From a virus: a DNA stretch of 23,541 nucleotides. The stretch is taken from the IMG/VR virus record IMGVR_UViG_3300046001_001298, positions 1 to 23,541 of that record. One strand, 5' to 3'. A program made the translations under genes and the position numbers. How positions within the stretch are numbered: position 1 is the stretch's first letter; the number at the start of each line of letters is the position of its first letter. The notes under the pieces were generated by a model. It saw nothing but the letters and a program-made list of their open reading frames with translations, was not told the DNA's origin and searched no databases. Positions 1 through 7,729 of this stretch are shown here, piece by piece.

Positions 1-1593
1 TTGGTTTAAAAATATATCTGCAAAGTCAAAAGGGGTTAAAGTTCTTAAATCCCATGTTGCATTTGCGCTTACTTGTTTAGTTGGAAATGCGTTTCCAAAT
101 CTATCAACTAAATCTAAATCATAAGAACCGCCACCCGCAGGTACTACAATATCAATCGTTCTACCCAATACACTAAATGATGTTGGCGCTACATTTGTAG
201 TCACATTAATAGTTCCTACACTCGGTATAAACCCACTTGCAACCCCGTTGTTTTGAATAGATTGAGTAGGTAATATTAACCCCTCAGTTGCTTTAACAAG
301 TTGTGAGTAAGTTGGACTAACTGCAGCGTTTGTAATTGATGAGTCGCCTACATTATAACTTGATGTATTTTCAGCCTTAACACTTACGGCACTAATTAAA
401 GTACCATCGGACTTATTGACATTAACACTACTATCATTTATTGTGATGTTTTCAGTTGCCTCTGCTAATATCGGTTCTGTTTTTAAAGTCGTTCCTATAC
501 TATCTTTAATGACTGCAGTTGAGTCGTTTATTGTAATGTTTTCTGATGCTTGGGCTAAAATGTTTTCGGACTTTAAAGTAGTACCTGCTGAATTTTTAAT
601 AACCGCAACTGAGTCGCTAATACTTATGTTTTCTGTTGCCTCTGCTAAGATATTTTCAGTCTTTAAGGTTGCACCAACTGAGTCCTTTATAACTGCAACA
701 CTATCATTAATAGTAATATTTTCACTTGCAGTTGCTAATATATTCTCACTTTTTAAAGTATTGCCTAAACTATCTTTAATGACCGCTACTGAGTCAGCAA
801 CATTATAACTATCCGTTCCTTGTGCTAAGATTGACCTACTACTTATTAAAGTAGATGCGCTATTGTTTACATTTAAAGTACTATTGCTTATTGCTTGGGT
901 TAAAGTTCCACCACTTGGGATTGTACCCGTATAAAGAACATTGCCTAAGCTATCTTCAATCGTGTATGTAGCATCTGCACAAGCACCACCTGTATTAACT
1001 ATCCATTCGCCACCGATTAATGAGCCTACTAAAGCCCCTAATTGGTCTTTAACTACTACATTAAAGTTAGAGTTGCTTGGTGCATTGCCATAAATAACTG
1101 AATTAATTAGTATTCTCGCATCTTTACAAGGATTGCTTGGACTTGGAATTGATGAACTTAAAGGTATTGCACACGAATTGAAGTCGTAAAACTCCTCAAT
1201 CCCTATATCTACAAAGTGTCCCGTAACTTCATCGCCCCATTTTTCCCAAAAAGGAGTGATTGTATTTGAACTTGTAATGTTAAAACGCTCATTTTGTCCT
1301 AATTTCATCCAATAAGCAAGGACATCTAATGCAATTAATTGAGTATCTGACTCTACTTCTAACTCATTACCCTCACTTTTTAGTACTCTATCTGCTATAA
1401 TTACTCTGTAATTTCTTGAATAAGTAGTACCATTTAAAGTCCCACCCGTTGGATAAACCAACATTAAAGGATATATTAAATTCTCGTAGGCTTGTTGCTC
1501 AAATTCTTGGGCGTACAAAAAAGAATGGATTTGATAGTGTCCACTTGCAAGTAACTCAAACTCACTTTTTATTTGATTTGCTGTCTTTTGCAT
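1..1593 (-). CDS. Neck-domain protein fused to repeat-rich fibre (partial, runs off the left edge)
   Basis: The frame is open from ATG at 1593 to the window edge (531 residues seen, no stop). Residues 1-145 resemble a roughly 140-residue neck/tail-completion-like protein of Bacteroidetes phages (N-terminal helix, then a DRVLKSE...ESDTQLIALDVLAYW pattern). Residues 155-235 look like an Ig-like beta domain (ATYTIEDSLGNVLYTG). Residues 237-416 are six tandem 30-residue units of the type DSVAVIKDS-G-TLK-ENILA. After them comes a beta-rich stretch with GGGSYDLDLVDRFGN, as found in phage fibre or appendage proteins. The start lies 32 bases inside a 43-residue ORF. I infer a virion appendage anchored at the neck. 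The family assignment is from recall of typical sequences, and the true C-terminus is unknown. Confidence 0.75.
   Translation of the reverse strand, partial: MQKTANQIKSEFELLASGHYQIHSFLYAQEFEQQAYENLIYPLMLVYPTGGTLNGTTYSRNYRVIIADRVLKSEGNELEVESDTQLIALDVLAYWMKLGQNERFNITSSNTITPFWEKWGDEVTGHFVDIGIEEFYDFNSCAIPLSSSIPSPSNPCKDARILINSVIYGNAPSNSNFNVVVKDQLGALVGSLIGGEWIVNTGGACADATYTIEDSLGNVLYTGTIPSGGTLTQAISNSTLNVNNSASTLISSRSILAQGTDSYNVADSVAVIKDSLGNTLKSENILATASENITINDSVAVIKDSVGATLKTENILAEATENISISDSVAVIKNSAGTTLKSENILAQASENITINDSTAVIKDSIGTTLKTEPILAEATENITINDSSVNVNKSDGTLISAVSVKAENTSSYNVGDSSITNAAVSPTYSQLVKATEGLILPTQSIQNNGVASGFIPSVGTINVTTNVAPTSFSVLGRTIDIVVPAGGGSYDLDLVDRFGNAFPTKQVSANATWDLRTLTPFDFADIFLNQ
346..885 (-). 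repeat. Six tandem 90-bp coding repeats in the fibre gene
   Basis: Six in-frame units of 30 codons encode residues 237-416 of the fibre-like protein. The four central units (residues 267-386) share DS-AVIK-S-G-TLK-E-ILA-A-ENI-I. The outer units (237-266 and 387-416) are diverged and resemble each other (TLIS near the middle, SYNV near the end). A seventh unit starts at residue 417 and decays. DNA identity is lower than protein identity because synonymous codons vary (GAC TCA against GAT AGT), so the array is old rather than freshly duplicated. Confidence 0.85.
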
Positions 1594-1693
1594 TGCTTTC
1601 AATTACTTTAATTAGGTTCTTTTTCTTAAATCCGTATTTCTTACAATCCTGCTCGGATAGTTTATAAATATCTACCTTTTTTTCTTCTTGCAT
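1562..1693 (-). CDS. Small charged hypothetical protein (43 aa)
   Basis: The ORF starts at ATG 1693, 32 bases inside the end of the neck-protein gene, and ends at TGA 1562-1564, 32 bases inside the following fibre gene. The product is lysine-rich (MQEEKKVDIYKLSEQDCKKY at the N-terminus) with no membrane segment. The position and symmetric overlaps fit a short cytoplasmic phage gene in the head operon. I do not recognise it, and it could be a chance ORF, although it fills the only gap between its neighbours. Confidence 0.5.
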   Translation of the reverse strand: MQEEKKVDIYKLSEQDCKKYGFKKKNLIKVIESNAKDSKSNKK

Positions 1694-2177
1694 TGTTTAC
1701 ATTTATGTTAGGGATTTCTGAATAATTTTTAACACATTTATAAAGTGGATAATCTGTATAATTGTCAAGCAAATAATCCACTAAATTGACACGATAATTT
1801 TCAGCTATGTTACGATATTTAGTTTGAATAATACTCATGCCTGAACTATCTAAGGGTTGAGCATTGTCGCTACTACCTACCATTAAAGCCTTATTCTTAA
1901 TTTTGTAGTTTACATCTATTACTAATTCACTTACTACTTTATTGATTAAGTAAGGTTGTATGTAGTCAGTTAATAAGGTTGTATTTAATGCACTTACACT
2001 CTCAGCGTTTACCTGAGTGATTAACTCTGCGTATAAGTCTTTACCTATTACTTGCTTAAGGTATATGTCTTGAACCATTATTAATGTAGGTTGCAATAGT
2101 TTACTATCTACATTCTCATTAATAACTGATTGGTCTTTAATGACTTCGATTGATATAAATTGTGGTGTTAAACTCAT
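1662..2177 (-). CDS. Head-tail connector / neck protein-like (171 aa)
   Basis: The protein has a mostly helical pattern with FISIEVIKDQSVINENVDSK near the N-terminus and a repeated QDIYLKQVIGKDLY motif. This is characteristic of a gp6-like head-completion family that follows the portal gene in Bacteroidetes phages. The ATG at 2177 is two bases after the portal stop, so the genes are probably translationally coupled. The basic tail (NARRKKGRYL) overlaps the next small ORF. The role in closing the head under the portal is inferred from family resemblance and position. Confidence 0.6.
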   Translation of the reverse strand: MSLTPQFISIEVIKDQSVINENVDSKLLQPTLIMVQDIYLKQVIGKDLYAELITQVNAESVSALNTTLLTDYIQPYLINKVVSELVIDVNYKIKNKALMVGSSDNAQPLDSSGMSIIQTKYRNIAENYRVNLVDYLLDNYTDYPLYKCVKNYSEIPNINVNNARRKKGRYL

Positions 2178-2178
2178 A

Positions 2179-3975
2179 CTATTTTTTTCTTACTATTACT
2201 TGAGCGAACCAATGTCTGCATTGTGGAAAGTTTTGGTCAAACTCGGGATTGTGATACCACCCTCCTTTATACTTCCAAACGTCTGTATTGTATTCTTTCA
2301 TGTCATTGTTTAAATTGTCTATTTCCTCACGAGTGTAAATTTTATTTAACTTTAACATCTCAGCGCAAAAACTTCTATTCTTTGAGTCTTGAGGTCCTGC
2401 ATATTTCCACTTAGTTTCAAATTCAATCAAGGTTTCTGGTTCAACAACTTCTTTAATATCAAAGTTCGGTGCAGTTTGAGTACCTCCCAATGTTCCACCT
2501 ACTAAGTTCTTTTCAATCAACTTTTGTAGTGCCTTTTCTACATCAAAATCTAAATCTTTTTTTGCTCTGTTAATGTCCAACTTTTTCAAATTTTTATCTA
2601 AGATATATTTTAAAAGCGCATCTTCATCACTTGCAAACTCAAACTTATCTGCACTTAATCCTATCATTGCAAATTTACTTAAAATAATTGAGTCCATGTT
2701 AGCATCTAAAGATTTTTTTGATAATTGTGTAGGGGTTACTTGAGTAAGGTTTAAACCTATATTTAATTCATCCTCAATAATCTTTCTTAATTCCTCTTTA
2801 CTTAATACTGCCATTAACATAGACTCTGTTATTTCTAACCCTAAACCCTTTAATGGTTCAATTCTAAGTGCAGGTGGTATGCCACTACTTTTTAATATCC
2901 AATTTAACTCTCTTTCGATTAGTTGTTGATTAGGTTCAATATAATTTATGTTTAACATTCTCCATGCTAAATCTAATTCAGAACGCCCACCTAATTGACC
3001 CTCTGTTTTGATGCCGAACAACATGCCATTCACAACTTCGTGACCTCTTATAATTCTATCTTGTACGTCTGTTTTTAAAGACTCAAATTGTTTATCTAAA
3101 TCCGTTGGCTTAATACTTTCAATCTTAGGTGCTTCTGTATTAAGGTCAGCAAATTGTATCATAATTTGACCTGCATTATCCGTATTACAGAACTTATCGT
3201 AAAACTTACGCTCTATTTCATCTTGTTCGGCAGGACTTGGCACACCACCCATAAGGGTTATCATTGCACCTGCGCTAAATCCTGTCTTAACATTAACTAA
3301 GTGAAAGTTACTTACTTCAATATCGGTTTCAATATCAACTATACTTGCATGATATTCAGGTAAAGGATAACCTCTGAACTCAGGTCTTGTATCATAGAAA
3401 TAAACTAATTGTACACCCTCTTTTTTATTAGGGTCATATAAAGGAATTACTTTAACATCTTTAGGGAGTGTGTTATAACGACTTTTAAAGTTCTTCTTTG
3501 TTGATTGGTTTTTAGTCCATTCTTTTGAAACATATCCAACCTTGCCACAAACACTTAATCTTACTTGTTCGTATGGTTGATGAAAAATTGATGTAAGTTG
3601 ACCTCCTACAAATAAAACCTTGTAGAAGTTACCGCCAAATATCTTTCTATCTTTTAATATCTTGTTTGTTAATTCGTTTAAGTCATCATAAGGGTTCGGA
3701 TTATTAATTAGTCTTGATAACTGACCGCTTTCAAAACCATCTTTAATTTTCCATCCTTGTCCTAAAATAAACCTAACTTTTCCATTCACAATAGCGTGAT
3801 GTAAGCCACATCTATTATATAAGTAAGTAAGATAATCAGGGTACTCATTATTCGTGCCATTAATTATAAATTGTTCGCCATTGTTTTCAATAAACTCAGG
3901 GGTTTTATGCTCATACATCGGCACACTTGAAAACGCATACTTACGCTCCAAAGACTTTTCTTGTTGTTGTTCCAT
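2179..3975 (-). CDS. Portal protein with C-terminal MuF-like extension (598 aa)
   Basis: This is the dodecameric ring protein at the capsid vertex, through which DNA enters. It has a typical portal N-terminal half (YLYNRCGLHHAIVNGKVRFI about residues 50-70), a central region SNFHLVNVKTGFSAGAMITL and the stem-region sequence IRGHEVVNGMLFGIKTEGQL. Residues 519-598 form an extra domain: YAGPQDSKNRSFC, then GGWYHNPEFDQNFPQCRHW with C586 and H588. It recalls the PxCRH end of Mu-F-type head morphogenesis proteins. The start lies 35 bases inside the preceding gene. Unusually, the gene is downstream of the capsid gene and far from the terminase. The portal call is fairly firm; the MuF comparison is inference. 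Confidence 0.83.
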   Translation of the reverse strand: MEQQQEKSLERKYAFSSVPMYEHKTPEFIENNGEQFIINGTNNEYPDYLTYLYNRCGLHHAIVNGKVRFILGQGWKIKDGFESGQLSRLINNPNPYDDLNELTNKILKDRKIFGGNFYKVLFVGGQLTSIFHQPYEQVRLSVCGKVGYVSKEWTKNQSTKKNFKSRYNTLPKDVKVIPLYDPNKKEGVQLVYFYDTRPEFRGYPLPEYHASIVDIETDIEVSNFHLVNVKTGFSAGAMITLMGGVPSPAEQDEIERKFYDKFCNTDNAGQIMIQFADLNTEAPKIESIKPTDLDKQFESLKTDVQDRIIRGHEVVNGMLFGIKTEGQLGGRSELDLAWRMLNINYIEPNQQLIERELNWILKSSGIPPALRIEPLKGLGLEITESMLMAVLSKEELRKIIEDELNIGLNLTQVTPTQLSKKSLDANMDSIILSKFAMIGLSADKFEFASDEDALLKYILDKNLKKLDINRAKKDLDFDVEKALQKLIEKNLVGGTLGGTQTAPNFDIKEVVEPETLIEFETKWKYAGPQDSKNRSFCAEMLKLNKIYTREEIDNLNNDMKEYNTDVWKYKGGWYHNPEFDQNFPQCRHWFAQVIVRKK

Positions 3976-4339
3976 TTGTAAAAATTATTCTATCTGTTAA
4001 AATTTTATCGTATCTCATTAGTCCACTTTCTACCATTTCATTAGATAATGTATAATCTAAATTAGTAGTTGACACCTGAGCGTAGATGTAGTATTCGTAT
4101 TCATCTCCTAAACTTAATTTAAGTTGACCTAATAAAGGATTTGGAGTAGTTGATTGCGTTGTTATGGTAAACTTGTTATAACGTGTTTTGTAGGTGCTTG
4201 TATCCGATTGAATACATACATATTCTACATTGGTCTGTTTATTAACAAACCTAAATAAATAAGTAGGTGCATTAATCGTTGTCTTTTCAGTTAACGTAAG
4301 CACTACTATGTTGGCGGTATTTTCTTGTAATAATATCAT
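3941..4339 (-). CDS. Putative connector/structural protein (132 aa)
   Basis: A beta-rich protein (ANIVVLTLTEKTTINAPTYL, then YLFRFVNKQ and RYNKFTI, then YEYYIYAQ) ending near ETGLM-like residues. Similar short proteins sit beside the portal or capsid genes in Bacteroidetes phages and are presumed virion components. Its ATG lies 6 bases after the T-tract of an intrinsic terminator, so it can be expressed only by read-through or from an unseen promoter. Its last 35 bases overlap the portal start, pointing to coupling with the portal. The exact role is unknown. Confidence 0.6.
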   Translation of the reverse strand: MILLQENTANIVVLTLTEKTTINAPTYLFRFVNKQTNVEYVCIQSDTSTYKTRYNKFTITTQSTTPNPLLGQLKLSLGDEYEYYIYAQVSTTNLDYTLSNEMVESGLMRYDKILTDRIIFTNGTTTRKVFGA

Positions 4340-4344
4340 ATGTT

Positions 4345-4376
4345 TAAAAAAAGGGGTGTCAATCTCTCAACACCCC
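4345..4376 (-). terminator. Intrinsic terminator between capsid-block and portal-block genes
   Basis: On the minus strand GGGGTGT and ACACCCC (4376-4370 and 4359-4353) form a perfect 7-bp stem with a 10-base loop, followed at once by seven T. The T-run continues into the start region of the next gene (ATG at 4339). The plus strand has no T-run after the hairpin, so the element acts only on the leftward transcript. It probably caps most transcripts after the tube-like gene. Confidence 0.88.
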
Positions 4377-4399
4377 TCCCCATTTATGAAAACAACACT

Positions 4400-4909
4400 T
4401 TATGCTATCAAGGCAGCTATTGCACTTGAATTAATTTTAAGAACATCAAGTTTTTCCTCGCCTGTCAAAGTGATTACATAACCACTCATGTCGGCACTTG
4501 CAGTTCCTGTAGCGTATCCACCCTCTGCAATTTGTAATCCTCTTGAAGTTCCAAATAACCAATACTCACCATTCTCATCTAATACAATAGCAGCAACTGT
4601 CTGAGCAGCTAAAGCCATCATTTCGTTTCTTTTGGTAATATCGTACTTTGGTAAGTTCATTGTGATGTTCTGAGCGTAGAAACGACCTCCTACTGCTCTA
4701 TCCCCACTTGGTACAGAAGTCGCTGAACCGCCACCCATTGGTACTTCATAGGCATAAAACTTTTTGCCACCCACCATAGTGATGGTAGCAATGCCTGAAG
4801 ATACCGCAGGAGTTCCTATTCCGCTTAACTCTGCCAAATAGATTTTGGATATACCGCCCTTAGAAGAGCGGCAATCCAAACTAAATCCTGTGCTTAATAT
4901 ACAACTCAT
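4400..4909 (-). CDS. Putative tail-tube-like structural protein (169 aa)
   Basis: The N-terminus MSCILSTGFSLDC with a following GGISKIYLAE, and a C-terminal GYVITLTGEEKLDVLKI, match the pattern of small structural proteins encoded after the capsid gene in Bacteroidetes phages. The central QNITMNLPKYDITKRNEMM and VLDENGEYWLFG segments suggest a beta-barrel subunit. A tail-tube role is my best guess from that pattern; a head decoration protein is the alternative. It is the last gene before the intrinsic terminator, so it should be expressed as strongly as the capsid. Confidence 0.6.
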   Translation of the reverse strand: MSCILSTGFSLDCRSSKGGISKIYLAELSGIGTPAVSSGIATITMVGGKKFYAYEVPMGGGSATSVPSGDRAVGGRFYAQNITMNLPKYDITKRNEMMALAAQTVAAIVLDENGEYWLFGTSRGLQIAEGGYATGTASADMSGYVITLTGEEKLDVLKINSSAIAALIA

Positions 4910-4929
4910 ATTATTGTAAAATTAAAAGG

Positions 4930-5886
4930 TTAAACTAATTTAAAGGTAACTAACTCATCACCGAAACGTATTTGAGTTCCTAATTTAGCAATCAAACGAG
5001 CTATGATAGTATTATCTTTTCTTTCGTAGAATACATCAAGACTTTCATACTCATTCGGTGCATCTGTACCAATAACATAGTTTGATTTTCTTGTTAAGTG
5101 TATTCTGTTTGTACCTGTTAAACCATGTAAAGCAGTTACTCTTAATCCAAATGATGGTATAATTATAGAACCTGTCGCATAAGGACTAGCTTCTTCTGTT
5201 GCACCATAGTGGAAATTGTTTAGAGTAAAATACGCTTGTAATAATTTTCTGAAAGTATCCCATCCACAAACGAACTCCAAATCAGTTTGACCTGCTAAAG
5301 CGTTAGGGATTAAATTAACCATTCCGTTGAAGATACCTATTACGTTTCCTGTGGTAATTCCTGTTCCTGTTGAGATTGAAGTTGGGTTACCATTGATTGG
5401 ACTTGCAGCATCGATGATTTGGTTAAAACCAATTACACCACTTGCACCACCTGTAACACCTTGCCACAATAACACCTCAACTGCTGCTGCTACCTTAGCA
5501 GTATAGTACTCAGCGAACGCAGCCTCAATCGGCATGTTTTCGTAAGTTGAACCTTGTGGTAAAAATTGCTGAGTGTAAAAAGTTTCTAAGTCTGATGGAC
5601 AAAAAGTCTTTTGGTCATAAAAAGGATATACTTGAATTTCTTTTTTGTCGAAAATCACATCACCTGATGAAGTTAAACCGCATCCTGATTTAGCTCTCAA
5701 GGTCACGTCTACATCCATGTAGTTGATTTGCTCTTTGAATTTAATACCTGATTGAACTTGACCGCTCAAGTACTGAGAAGTTGCGTTGCTAAATACCGCT
5801 TTAGTAAATAGTTCTAAGTTTGTTTGGTCAACATACGCAGTTAAATTGTCTGTGTCGAAACCAAATTTTAATTTTAAATTTGCCAT
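4930..5886 (-). CDS. Major capsid protein (318 aa)
   Basis: The length, location just after the protease/scaffold gene, and composition fit an HK97-fold capsid protein. Visible features include an N-terminal arm region, the central VAAAVEVLLWQGVTG segment, a Gly/Ser/Thr-rich loop (about residues 155-185), the FVCGWDTFRKLLQAYF helix and the C-terminal ARLIAKLGTQIRFGDELVTF, resembling the P-domain end of such proteins. The gap to the upstream gene is 8 bases. The call rests on pattern and context, with no catalytic residues to check. Confidence 0.8.
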   Translation of the reverse strand: MANLKLKFGFDTDNLTAYVDQTNLELFTKAVFSNATSQYLSGQVQSGIKFKEQINYMDVDVTLRAKSGCGLTSSGDVIFDKKEIQVYPFYDQKTFCPSDLETFYTQQFLPQGSTYENMPIEAAFAEYYTAKVAAAVEVLLWQGVTGGASGVIGFNQIIDAASPINGNPTSISTGTGITTGNVIGIFNGMVNLIPNALAGQTDLEFVCGWDTFRKLLQAYFTLNNFHYGATEEASPYATGSIIIPSFGLRVTALHGLTGTNRIHLTRKSNYVIGTDAPNEYESLDVFYERKDNTIIARLIAKLGTQIRFGDELVTFKLV

Positions 5887-5894
5887 TTGTTTAT

Positions 5895-7037
5895 TTATTT
5901 TATTTTTGTTTGTTCGTATTTGAATTGTGAAGTTAATCCATCTAAGTAAGACTTAGGTTTAGATTGAGTATTGAATGAATGTTGAGTAGGTTCAGCTACT
6001 AAGGTCTTAACTAATTCCAAAACATCTTCAGTTAATTTGTTAGACTCTTTAATTTGTGCGCTAAATTTCTCTTCTACTTTGTTGATTGATTTCTCAAAGT
6101 TTGATTTCAACTCAGCATTTTCAGTTTCCAATTTAGTAACCATTTCAGTTAATTTTTGAATAGCCATTTCTTGTTCTGTCATTGGTTTTGCAACCGCAAC
6201 AACTTGACCACCCTCAATGCTAATCACAGTCCCATCTTCAAAGGTATGTTCGCCATCAGGTGCAGCACTACCATCTTCTAATAGTACAATAGTACCCTCA
6301 GCAAGTTCGCCCTCGTACATTACTTTAGTTCCATCGGTCAACATAGCCTCAGCCATTTTAACTTCTTCTTCCTCTTTTTTCTCTTCGACTTTTACATCTT
6401 CTGAGAATAGAGATTTTGCTTTTGCTACCAACTCATCGAGTTTACTTGTAGCTACTTTTTTATCTGTCATATTTATTATTGTTTGAAATTCTTTTAAAAA
6501 TGTTTGTTCACTAAACTCTTCTTTAGTTGCAAAGTTGCCCTCAATTGAAAACCCTTTTACTATCCCCGTTTTAACATAGTCGTTCCACACTTGCTCATTG
6601 TTTACTTTAACAAATGCGAATAAGCTACCATTCGGCAACTCTTCAAATCCTATCGGGGTGTTTACTCCTAATTCAGTATTGATGATAAAGAATTGTTGGA
6701 TATGCATATCTGCCAACTCTTTCTTTGCATCGTGTTCAAAATTAAAGGCAGTTAGTTTATTGTTCAATACCATTCTATCGGCTAATTGCTCAATAGTTTC
6801 ACTACTAAATTTAACAAAGAACTCCTTGCCATTCATGTTACGATACATTGGAAAGTCAGCCACCATTAAAGCACCTGCTAATATTCTCTTATCTTCATTG
6901 TGTGTTTTGAACTCGTAAGACTTATGTTCTTTAAAAGTCATCCAATTGCGTTGTATAGCAGGGTTTTCTACCAATGCGGTTGCATCAATTCCTTGAGTTA
7001 TATCCTCAAGCGTAAGTTCAATTATTGGTAGTTCCAC
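5895..7037 (-). CDS. XkdF-like prohead protease fused to scaffold (380 aa)
   Basis: Residues 50-170 resemble XkdF-type capsid maturation serine proteases: ILAGALMVADFPMYR, then FVKFSSETIEQLA, FNFEHD (H102) and KGFSIEGNF (S164), the likely catalytic His and Ser. Residues 195-228 are charged (KVEEKKEEEEVK). Residues 229-283 form a Gly/Glu-rich beta segment. Residues 285-345 are a coiled coil typical of scaffolds. The start is GTG at 7037; an ATG two bases upstream is out of frame. Met190 (codon at 6470-6468) lies at the domain border and could start a separate scaffold form. The major capsid gene follows directly. Confidence 0.8.
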   Translation of the reverse strand: MELPIIELTLEDITQGIDATALVENPAIQRNWMTFKEHKSYEFKTHNEDKRILAGALMVADFPMYRNMNGKEFFVKFSSETIEQLADRMVLNNKLTAFNFEHDAKKELADMHIQQFFIINTELGVNTPIGFEELPNGSLFAFVKVNNEQVWNDYVKTGIVKGFSIEGNFATKEEFSEQTFLKEFQTIINMTDKKVATSKLDELVAKAKSLFSEDVKVEEKKEEEEVKMAEAMLTDGTKVMYEGELAEGTIVLLEDGSAAPDGEHTFEDGTVISIEGGQVVAVAKPMTEQEMAIQKLTEMVTKLETENAELKSNFEKSINKVEEKFSAQIKESNKLTEDVLELVKTLVAEPTQHSFNTQSKPKSYLDGLTSQFKYEQTKIK

Positions 7038-7050
7038 ATCTATTAAACAA

Positions 7051-7155
7051 TTAACATTTTTTTTTATTGTTTTTTAAATATTTTTGATTATATTTGTAAC
7101 GTAGTTCGGTAGGCATACTGACGTAAGCGAGTTGATTTCTCTCGGCTACATTCAT
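7051..7155 (-). CDS. Small hypothetical protein (34 aa) upstream of the protease
   Basis: The ORF runs from ATG 7155 to TAA 7053-7051 and ends 13 bases before the protease GTG. The product, with ERNQLAYVSMPTELRYKYNQ in its middle and a lysine-rich end, looks protein-like rather than random. It lies antiparallel to the leader and promoter of the plus-strand HNH gene. That suggests it was already present when the HNH cassette arrived, or is the remainder of a gene cut by it. I do not recognise it. Confidence 0.45.
   Translation of the reverse strand: MNVAERNQLAYVSMPTELRYKYNQKYLKNNKKKC
7067..7096 (+). promoter_or_regulatory. Bacteroidetes-type promoter for the HNH gene
   Basis: TTG at 7067-7069, a 19-base AT-rich spacer and TATATTTG at 7089-7096 match TTTG/TTG-N19-TAnnTTTG exactly. 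Transcription would begin near 7102 and give a leader of about 78 bases before the HNH ATG at 7181. The site overlaps a short minus-strand ORF. Confidence 0.7.
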
Positions 7156-7180
7156 TTTAAAAGAAATCACAAAAGAAAAT

Positions 7181-7693
7181 ATGACAATAGAAATATATAA
7201 AGACGTAGTAGGCTACGAAGGAATTTATCAAGTATCTAACTTAGGTAATGTAAAAAGATTTTATAAAAAAAATCAAAATGGTATAATTATAAAGCCAATA
7301 AATAATGGCAGAGGTTATTATCGTGTAGGATTATATAAAAATAAAAAACCAAAATATTGTTATATACACAGATTAATAGCTGAATGTTTTATAAATAATA
7401 TAAATAACTACAAGACTGTTAATCATATTAATGGTATAAAAAACGATAATAGGTTAGAAAACTTAGAATGGTGTTCTTATGCTGATAATAATATTCATGC
7501 TTTACAAACGGGATTAAGGGTTCACCCAAGTGGAGATAATGATAAAAGAAGTAAAAAAATTATAAATATTGAAACGGGGGAAATATATCAATCATCATTA
7601 AGTTTATCAATAAAATTAGGAATGAATAGAAAAACATTGCAATATTGGTTATGTAACCCAAAAAATAATAAAAGTAATTATAGATATTTATAG
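7181..7693 (+). CDS. HNH homing-type endonuclease, NUMOD4-HNH-NUMOD1 (170 aa)
   Basis: This is a free-standing HNH nuclease that would nick or cut DNA to spread its own gene. Residues 3-30 match NUMOD4 (YKDVVGYEGIYQVSNLGNVK). Residues 60-104 are the HNH core with H63, N81-H82 and N90 in NHINGIKNDNRLENLEWCS. Residues 125-158 match a NUMOD1 DNA-binding helix-turn-helix (KIINIETGEIYQSSLSLSIK). It is the only plus-strand gene, with its own promoter before it and a terminator after it, and it separates the tail module from the head module. These traits suggest an independently acquired cassette. Confidence 0.9.
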   Translation: MTIEIYKDVVGYEGIYQVSNLGNVKRFYKKNQNGIIIKPINNGRGYYRVGLYKNKKPKYCYIHRLIAECFINNINNYKTVNHINGIKNDNRLENLEWCSYADNNIHALQTGLRVHPSGDNDKRSKKIINIETGEIYQSSLSLSIKLGMNRKTLQYWLCNPKNNKSNYRYL

Positions 7694-7724
7694 TTTGATT
7701 TTTTAGATTATTGTACTATATTTG
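7694..7724 (+). promoter_or_regulatory. Second plus-strand promoter, downstream of the HNH gene
   Basis: TTTG at 7694-7697, a 19-base spacer and TATATTTG at 7717-7724 match the Bacteroidetes consensus. The site starts just after the HNH stop codon. The expected start near 7730 is only about 50 bases before a terminator, so any product would be a very short RNA. Confidence 0.6.
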
Positions 7725-7729
7725 TAATG

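Noticed and set aside
416-808. Plus-strand 130-residue repetitive ORF
   Set aside because: It is the reverse-strand shadow of the 90-bp coding repeats in the fibre-like gene; the minus frame is open for 531 codons and carries recognisable domains.
346-885. CRISPR-like array
   Set aside because: The period is 90 bases with no short conserved repeat and unique spacers; units are in-frame protein repeats with synonymous changes.
1-1593. Diversity-generating retroelement target
   Set aside because: No reverse transcriptase and no template or variable repeat pair with A-specific changes is visible; repeat differences are mainly synonymous or conservative.
5886-5905. Plus-strand TATTTTTG box between capsid and protease genes
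   Set aside because: It fits TAnnTTTG but has no TTG at 17-20 bases upstream and no plus-strand gene follows; likely chance in AT-rich DNA.
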